This document shows positions 6,898-11,615 of a stretch of 11,615 bases of DNA, piece by piece. Each line of letters opens with the position of its first letter. Within the stretch, counting starts at the first letter, position 1. The stretch spans positions 17,293-28,907 of the forward strand of contig NZXL01000011.1 in NCBI GenBank assembly GCA_002697705.1, given 5' to 3'. A model generated the notes under the pieces. That model was not told the origin of the DNA, made no database searches, and saw only the letters and a list, made by a program, of their open reading frames with translations. Source of the stretch: Methanobacteriota archaeon. GTDB taxonomy: Archaea; Thermoplasmatota; Poseidoniia; Poseidoniales; Poseidoniaceae. A program made the position numbers and the translations under genes.

Positions 6898-9225
6898 ATG
6901 GTTTCAAATGCCAAACCTGGCGTTCAGGAGAGGATTCTTCTTCACTTGTTAGATTATTCTGATTACAAAAGTAGTGTAGAAGTTCCCTTTTCACTTTCCC
7001 AAATGGGAATTGCAAATGCTGTTGCTATTGCTCGCTCCAATGTCCCTAGGGCCATTGCGGGATTGAAAGACCAAGGTTTACTCATTGAGAGACAGGCCCA
7101 CGTGAAAGGAGTATCTAGAAAGCGTAAGGCGTATTTCTTGACAGATTCTGGAATGAATGTCGCTGAAGAAACTTGGAATGAACTACGTAGTTTCCCCCTA
7201 AGATGTATTCTCGAAGACGGTCAAATCTCTAATACTAACCTTGGGGAAATAAATACAATTTTACCTTTCAGCATGCGCTCTGTGGATATAATTAGATATC
7301 TGGATGAAAATTGTATCTTAGATGTTAGAATGTTATCTGCAGACTTGATTGAAAGAGATTTATCTAAGCATGTAGAAAAACAATTGGTAACATCCCTTGG
7401 CGATTTACCACGTTTGAGGCATTTCTACGGTCGTGAAAAAGAACTTGATAACATGTGTAATCTTTTGGATGCGAGAGCGACAACTCTGATGGTTCCAGGA
7501 ATAGCAGGGATTGGTAAAACCACTATGGCATCTAAATTGATTGAGCGTTTTATGCACAGACGCAACCTATTCTATCATCGATGTCAAGATTGGGAGGGTT
7601 CTCGTTCATTCTTGGAGTCAATTGCAGATTGGCTAGCAAATATTGGAGATTCCACATTTGCGGATTATATTGCAACTACACCTATCCCTAAACCTGCAGA
7701 TTCAGCGAGATTACTAATTGATGCATTGGGAGGAGCCCCCTCATTGATAGTTATCGACGATTTCCATAAAATTTCTGACACCACTCTTCATCAAACCTTC
7801 CAAGCAATGGCTTTGGGATTGCTAGGTAGTGAGGAAGAAATAGGATTGGTTATGTTTTCTCGTTCATTCAAACCTGTAGTCCCTGCCAAAGATGCTGAAG
7901 GAAGAATTGCAAGTTTAGTACTGCCTTTGGATGGTTTAGATTCCGATTCAGGTCGTAAATTATTGAGTAGTTATGAGGACTTGGGAGAGGAACAATGGTT
8001 GTACATCCATGGAATTTCTCGTGGGCATCCACTCGTTCTAGAATTGATCAATCGTGGTGCGTCTGCAGGAGCATTCCATGAAACACTGGAAAATTATGTA
8101 ACGGTGGAGATATTTTCCAAATTGAGTGCAGAGCAGAAGAGACTCCTTTCGGCCTTGTCTATTTATCGTGAGCCTGTTCCCTTAGATGCTCTCGCTGAAC
8201 AGAATTTGGACACTGATGAGTTAGATTCTCTAGTGGAGCAAGGATTAGCCAGACAAGTTGAAACAGAAATTTATGATGTTCACGATTTAATTCGAGAATT
8301 CTTACTAAGAAGTTTAGATGACAAGATGAAAATTGAATCTCATTCTAAGTGTGCTGATTGGTATTCCAAAGCCAAGCAAACACCAGGTTTCACGGTTGAA
8401 TTGATTTATCATTTGATTAATTCAAACTCTAATGAAGAGGCTGCAAAGATAATTGTCGAAGATGGTAGAGGTCTAGTAGCACTTGGGCACATGGAATTAT
8501 TAGGCCTGATAGAGAACATTGAATTATCTGATATCAAACTTGAATTAAAGACAAGAATCAATCAATTACAAGGAGAAATAATGGCTTTACTTGGCCGCTT
8601 TGAACATGCTAAAGAAGTATTCAATGAAGCACAGAATGGAGCGCTTAAGTTAAAGAATATTCCAATACAAGCAGAAGTTTTGTCTGCATTAGCAGATATT
8701 GCTTTGAAGCAAGGGAATTTAGAAGATGCTCTATCAATGCATAATGAAGCATTGAAAAATTTCATTGAGATTGGCGATGCTAAGGGTGCAGCTAGAACTT
8801 ACAACAACATGGGGTACTTACTCAGGAGAAAAAACGACCGTGCTAAGGCTTTGGAATCATATGGGGAAGTAGAAACAATTCTTGAACAGAACGATGATAT
8901 TGAATTGATTTCAGCACAACTCATTCTAGCACGCTCTTTCCTTGATTTAGGGGAAACAGAACGTGCAAGAAAACATGCATTAGATGCATTTGAAAAGTCT
9001 GACAACTCCGAGAATCAGCAGATTCACGCACGTGCTCAAGCAGTATTGGGACGTTATCACGCAAAAATTGGAGATCTAGATGTTGCATCTCACCACTATT
9101 CCAATGCTCTAGAAGCAATGGGTGAAGAAGGTGACATTCTTTCAATGGTCGACATTACAATTTTACTGGGTGAAGTTTTACAAGATGCTGGACGGGTTGA
9201 AGAGGCTATGGAGCATTACCGTTAA
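6898..9225 (+). CDS. wHTH - STAND/NB-ARC-like ATPase - TPR regulator, apparently cut short by an in-frame TAA
   Basis: 775 residues as read. Residues about 8-95 look like a winged helix-turn-helix (helices around 9-20 and 33-60, a basic wing GVSRKRKAYFLT). A linker leads to YGREKEL (177-183), the usual entry to an NB-ARC/archaeal STAND ATPase. Walker A is GIAGIGKTT at 201-209 with Lys207; Walker B is LIVIDD at 283-288; a sensor-like FSRS is at 320-323; GHPL at 376-379 corresponds to the GxP motif. A helical winged region (about 405-475) leads into TPR-like helices from about 550 to the end. Such proteins act as ATP-driven switches: the TPRs sense a ligand or partner, the STAND domain oligomerises and the wHTH binds DNA. 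The target is unknown. The gene is coupled to the surface-protein gene just upstream, so a link to that protein's cytoplasmic tail is plausible inference. The TAA at 9223-9225 interrupts a TPR helix (EEAMEHYR-stop-ALIIAEAND), and coding continues in frame to 9423. The natural full length is probably 841 residues. Confidence 0.88.
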   Translation: MVSNAKPGVQERILLHLLDYSDYKSSVEVPFSLSQMGIANAVAIARSNVPRAIAGLKDQGLLIERQAHVKGVSRKRKAYFLTDSGMNVAEETWNELRSFPLRCILEDGQISNTNLGEINTILPFSMRSVDIIRYLDENCILDVRMLSADLIERDLSKHVEKQLVTSLGDLPRLRHFYGREKELDNMCNLLDARATTLMVPGIAGIGKTTMASKLIERFMHRRNLFYHRCQDWEGSRSFLESIADWLANIGDSTFADYIATTPIPKPADSARLLIDALGGAPSLIVIDDFHKISDTTLHQTFQAMALGLLGSEEEIGLVMFSRSFKPVVPAKDAEGRIASLVLPLDGLDSDSGRKLLSSYEDLGEEQWLYIHGISRGHPLVLELINRGASAGAFHETLENYVTVEIFSKLSAEQKRLLSALSIYREPVPLDALAEQNLDTDELDSLVEQGLARQVETEIYDVHDLIREFLLRSLDDKMKIESHSKCADWYSKAKQTPGFTVELIYHLINSNSNEEAAKIIVEDGRGLVALGHMELLGLIENIELSDIKLELKTRINQLQGEIMALLGRFEHAKEVFNEAQNGALKLKNIPIQAEVLSALADIALKQGNLEDALSMHNEALKNFIEIGDAKGAARTYNNMGYLLRRKNDRAKALESYGEVETILEQNDDIELISAQLILARSFLDLGETERARKHALDAFEKSDNSENQQIHARAQAVLGRYHAKIGDLDVASHHYSNALEAMGEEGDILSMVDITILLGEVLQDAGRVEEAMEHYR

Positions 9226-9423
9226 GCATTAATTATTGCAGAGGCCAATGATTTACGTATGCAGATAGGGGAATTATTAACCCGATTAGGTACTGTTGCA
9301 TCGGATAAGTCACGTAGAATGGAATATCTACAGAGGGCACTTTCTGTTTTTAGAGAGTTAGGTGCAAAATCAAGAATGAAGGATGTTCAAACACAAGTCC
9401 ACAATGCAGTAATGGGAAGATGA
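9226..9423 (+). pseudogene. In-frame continuation of the wHTH-STAND-TPR gene beyond the premature TAA (65 codons to TGA)
   Basis: Directly after the TAA, the same frame stays open for 65 codons and ends with TGA at 9421-9423. The translation starts ALIIAEANDL, completing the second helix of the TPR cut by the stop, and then gives a further TPR-like pair (RMQIGELLTRL...; EYLQRALSVFRELGA). No frameshift is needed: a single base substitution restores 841 residues. At the stop position, other TPRs in this protein carry E, N or R, so GAA to TAA or AAA to TAA is the simplest change. Internal ATGs exist but no ribosome site was seen, so a separate small gene is unlikely. TAA is not a known selenocysteine or pyrrolysine codon, so recoding is unlikely. 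Confidence 0.8.
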
Positions 9424-9891
9424 TTACTGCGGTCTTTCTAGTTGAACACTAGTTATACCATCTGAGTGAACAACCCATATTGTGCTAATTCCTGATAGTT
9501 GAACCTCTCCAGAATGCTGACCACTTCCTGTTCCCGAAATAGAGACTTCCAAATCGAGGCTACCAGAGTCATCTTCCAAGATAAGTAAATTATCTGTTAA
9601 ACTTAGGGTGAATAGATTTTCATCCGCTTCTGTGGCTCGCCAATAAATCGATTCAGAATATTGAACATCCCCCATCCGACTTGCTTCATCTGCACGTTCT
9701 ACTGCAGCTGCAATATCGTCTAAGTTTGCTTGAATTGCCTGTTCATTCCATCGTTCTCTTGTAGCTGTTTCAATGTCCCAAGCCCATAGGCTGAACATTG
9801 AAAGAAGTAGTACGCCGAGTAAAAATGTGAATATGTATCCTAGTTCGGTTGCGGCAGCACCTGTGTCTTTTCGGAGATTTGAATTATTCAT
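9424..9891 (-). CDS. Small type IV pilin-like membrane protein with E5-type prepilin N-terminus
   Basis: 155 residues. The N-terminus is short and charged (NLRKDTG), followed by a prepilin-peptidase-like site: Gly11 then AAATE, which puts Glu16 at position +5 after the expected cut, as in type IV pilins. A hydrophobic helix runs from about 17 to 38 (LGYIFTFLLGVLLLSMFSLW). An amphipathic helix rich in Glu, Ala and Arg (about 40-72) continues it, and the rest (about 80-155) is beta-rich with alternating hydrophobics. This is the classical N-terminal helix plus C-terminal beta domain of archaeal pilins and pseudopilins. The start ATG overlaps the stop of the upstream gene (ATGA at 9891-9888), and a strong GAGGTGAT lies just before it. 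It is probably made together with the large upstream protein as part of a pilus-like or secretion-like surface assembly. No archaellum-type motif was recognised. Confidence 0.8.
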   Translation of the reverse strand: MNNSNLRKDTGAAATELGYIFTFLLGVLLLSMFSLWAWDIETATRERWNEQAIQANLDDIAAAVERADEASRMGDVQYSESIYWRATEADENLFTLSLTDNLLILEDDSGSLDLEVSISGTGSGQHSGEVQLSGISTIWVVHSDGITSVQLERPQ

Positions 9892-11615
9892 CCAATCACC
9901 TCTCTTAACATCACATCTAGAGATGAAATTTGTAATGAAAATTGAATCGGTTCACCGCTGGTGTGCCATACTGCTTCAGAAGTTCCAATACTTGGGTCAG
10001 GGACCCATCCAACATAATCGGTCAGTAAGTCTAGTCTTCCAGGATACACAGCCCAATCTTCGCTTAGCTCCAAGCCATCAGAGGCATCATTAGCAATTGC
10101 AGACCCATAAGGTTCAGACCATCCCCTTCTGACTTCATAAGCAATATCAGAAGCAAGAGATTCTCGAGATGACAACTCGATATCTAATGTCAGACTCCCT
10201 CCGCCCATCACTCCTTCAGTAGCCGGATGGAGTGATGGAATAGTAGCAGCAAATCTAGGTCCTGGTCCTGAACGGTCCACAGGTTCACGGATTATTGTCG
10301 GATTGAATTCAGGATGATTTGTTACGATTGCTCCACCAGAGTATGCTACTTCCATACCAGTAATAGATGATGAAAATGAATAAGCAAGTCTAGATAGATG
10401 GAATACCCAAGATGTAGCAAGGTTGGAATGAGTCGATCCTCCTTCATGTCCAATCAAGGTAATCTTTAGACTTGCAGGGAAATTACCCTTCTTCCATGCT
10501 TCTATCACTTTGAAATCATCTTGACCACTCATTGAATCCCATGGTAATTCTACAGTTATCCAACCACTGGCCATCATATTGATACTACTACATCTCTGGG
10601 CTCCATCATGTGTTGCCTGCACAAGTCCACTATCTCCTGCTAAATGATGGACTTTGATTGGGTGTCCATCTGTGACAGTCATTTGGTAAGTTCCAGATGT
10701 AATTACTTGCATCATATTTTGAACTTGGTTGTCGATAGAACCTTCAATATCTGAATCTCCGCTGATATTCCATTCACTTGAACTGCCAGCACGAGAAATT
10801 GATAGTGAGTGCGTTTGAGAATCATTAGGGATGATAATTTCATGCAGAATTCCAGATGATGCTCCAGTATCGGAAGCAGGAATTAGATGTACTCCCTCTG
10901 TTGGATTTGCTTGATTAGACACCTTCCATGTCGCGAAAACATCACCATCAGCATCTAACATTGGAGCCCCATTAATGCCTGCCGGAGGCCATGCTACAGT
11001 TGTAGAGCCAAGTGCAGCAACAGAAGTTCCTCCTCCACGCCACGTTATTGTGACACTATCAACTCCAGGATTAGTGAATTCCATTTTTCCTTCTATGGAA
11101 GGAGAAATGAATGAATGACCTAGATGATTTCCATCTTGACTTATCAGAGTTGTTGCTCCACTCAAATTATTAATTTCAGTTTGTAAAATCAATTGTGAAT
11201 TAGTGCTGGTGGTAATTCTTAATACATCAGGTTGAGGCAGTATAAATTGATAGGTAAAAGTGACACCAGTTCTAAATTCTTCACTATCTATCGCATAGTG
11301 AGTTTCAGAAATGGTTGAAGATTCTATTTGAATTTGATTTGAATCCTCGCTAATAATATGAATTCGACTTTCACCTGCATCTACAGGTATGTTCCATGTC
11401 TTTCCTGTATTATCGGTTGGAGTTGCTTGTGTTGGTGCGATAAGAGAAGTTCCACCATCGCCTTTCGAATAAATTACTACCAATTCATGCGATGAGGTTA
11501 TTTCAGGTTCAATAGTTGAGGTTAAGTCTACAAAAGTAGACTCATATATTTGCAAGTCTGCAGTTTGAACAACCTCTCCTTGATCAGTTATTCTTACTTC
11601 TACCGGTCCAAGAGG
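9888..11615 (-). CDS. Large beta-rich exported or pilin-associated protein (5' end outside window)
   Basis: The frame is open to the right edge of the window (575 codons visible plus the TGA at 9890-9888). The frame reads PLGPVEVRITDQGEVVQ before the TTG at 11555, so that TTG is not the true start and the N-terminus lies beyond the window. The visible part is almost entirely beta-rich, with many Ser/Thr/Gly and few Lys, typical of an extracellular domain. The opening segment resembles the strands just after a pilin-like N-terminal helix. The C-terminal third contains MEVAYSGGAIVTNHPEF followed by GPGPRFAATIPSLHP and MGGGSLTLDIELSS, a layout that recalls large pilin-like envelope proteins of other euryarchaea (for example haloarchaeal DUF7289); this family link is from memory and uncertain. 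No transmembrane segment or enzyme motif is visible. It overlaps the next gene by ATGA, so the two are co-translated. Most likely a partner of the small pilin-like protein. Confidence 0.78.
   Translation of the reverse strand, partial: PLGPVEVRITDQGEVVQTADLQIYESTFVDLTSTIEPEITSSHELVVIYSKGDGGTSLIAPTQATPTDNTGKTWNIPVDAGESRIHIISEDSNQIQIESSTISETHYAIDSEEFRTGVTFTYQFILPQPDVLRITTSTNSQLILQTEINNLSGATTLISQDGNHLGHSFISPSIEGKMEFTNPGVDSVTITWRGGGTSVAALGSTTVAWPPAGINGAPMLDADGDVFATWKVSNQANPTEGVHLIPASDTGASSGILHEIIIPNDSQTHSLSISRAGSSSEWNISGDSDIEGSIDNQVQNMMQVITSGTYQMTVTDGHPIKVHHLAGDSGLVQATHDGAQRCSSINMMASGWITVELPWDSMSGQDDFKVIEAWKKGNFPASLKITLIGHEGGSTHSNLATSWVFHLSRLAYSFSSSITGMEVAYSGGAIVTNHPEFNPTIIREPVDRSGPGPRFAATIPSLHPATEGVMGGGSLTLDIELSSRESLASDIAYEVRRGWSEPYGSAIANDASDGLELSEDWAVYPGRLDLLTDYVGWVPDPSIGTSEAVWHTSGEPIQFSLQISSLDVMLREVIG
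9895..9902 (-). promoter_or_regulatory. Strong Shine-Dalgarno GAGGTGAT for the pilin-like gene, inside the upstream coding region
   Basis: On the minus strand GAGGTGAT lies 3 bases before the ATG at 9891, so the GAGG core is 7 bases away. Eight bases match the archaeal anti-Shine-Dalgarno, the best ribosome site in the window. It allows strong independent initiation in addition to coupling through the ATGA overlap, perhaps to make the small subunit in excess over the large one. Confidence 0.75.

Noticed and set aside
9223..9225. Recoding of the TAA to an amino acid
   Set aside because: Known archaeal recoding uses UGA (selenocysteine) or UAG (pyrrolysine), not UAA, and no stem-loop downstream was recognised.
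9773..10093. 106-codon plus-strand open frame opposite the pilin-like gene and its upstream neighbour
   Set aside because: It is antisense to two well supported genes, crosses their ATGA junction and has no recognisable domain or ribosome site.
9888..11555. TTG at 11555 as the start of the large minus-strand gene
   Set aside because: The frame continues upstream for another 20 codons to the window edge with protein-like sequence (VEVRITDQGEVVQ), and no signal or membrane helix follows the TTG.

Overview
The window reads as about 11.6 kb of moderately AT-rich, gene-dense chromosome from an archaeon. The best guess is an uncultured marine planktonic euryarchaeon of the Poseidoniales (Marine Group II) type. 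The evidence is indirect: GAGG/GGTGAT-type Shine-Dalgarno sequences, a TATA-like promoter, very large surface proteins with Ig/NEW3-like domains and a single C-terminal membrane anchor, a WLWD...WVPDP cytoplasmic tail motif, an archaeal wHTH-STAND-TPR protein and an E5-type archaeal pilin-like protein. No marker gene is present, so the lineage is an inference.

Layout, left to right. (1) 1-1056 (+) is the C-terminal part of a cell-surface protein that enters from the left edge; it has NEW3/CARDB-like beta domains and a C-terminal membrane anchor. (2) 1112-2323 (+) is a membrane-anchored subtilisin-like (S8) protease with a TTG start. (3) 2324-2475 is the only sizeable non-coding gap. It holds four TGATA-centred repeats at about 20 bp spacing, two short GGGA-type dyads flanking a TATA-like element, and a Shine-Dalgarno. 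(4) 2476-6888 (+) is a 1470-residue surface protein: signal peptide, right-handed beta-helix, calcium-loop-like DNDGD segment, Ig-like and cadherin-like stalk, membrane anchor, and a cytoplasmic tail with Q-rich repeats and a Trp-rich end motif. (5) 6898-9225 (+) starts 9 bp later with its Shine-Dalgarno overlapping the previous stop. It encodes a wHTH-STAND ATPase-TPR protein. Its reading frame is cut by a TAA at 9223-9225, but TPR coding continues in the same frame for 65 codons to a TGA at 9421-9423. (6) On the minus strand, 11615-9888 (running off the right edge) and 9891-9424 are two genes joined by an ATGA overlap. The second is a small E5-type pilin-like protein; the first is a large beta-rich exported protein. 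The downstream pilin gene ends exactly where the extended TPR frame ends.

How the genes may work together: the left four form an envelope-directed set on the plus strand. The translationally coupled pair (4)+(5) suggests, without proving it, a surface sensor or adhesin paired with a cytoplasmic STAND-type signalling or transcriptional regulator. The minus-strand pair looks like part of a pilus-like or pseudopilin-like surface structure. No tRNA, rRNA, CRISPR array, insertion sequence or phage gene was seen.
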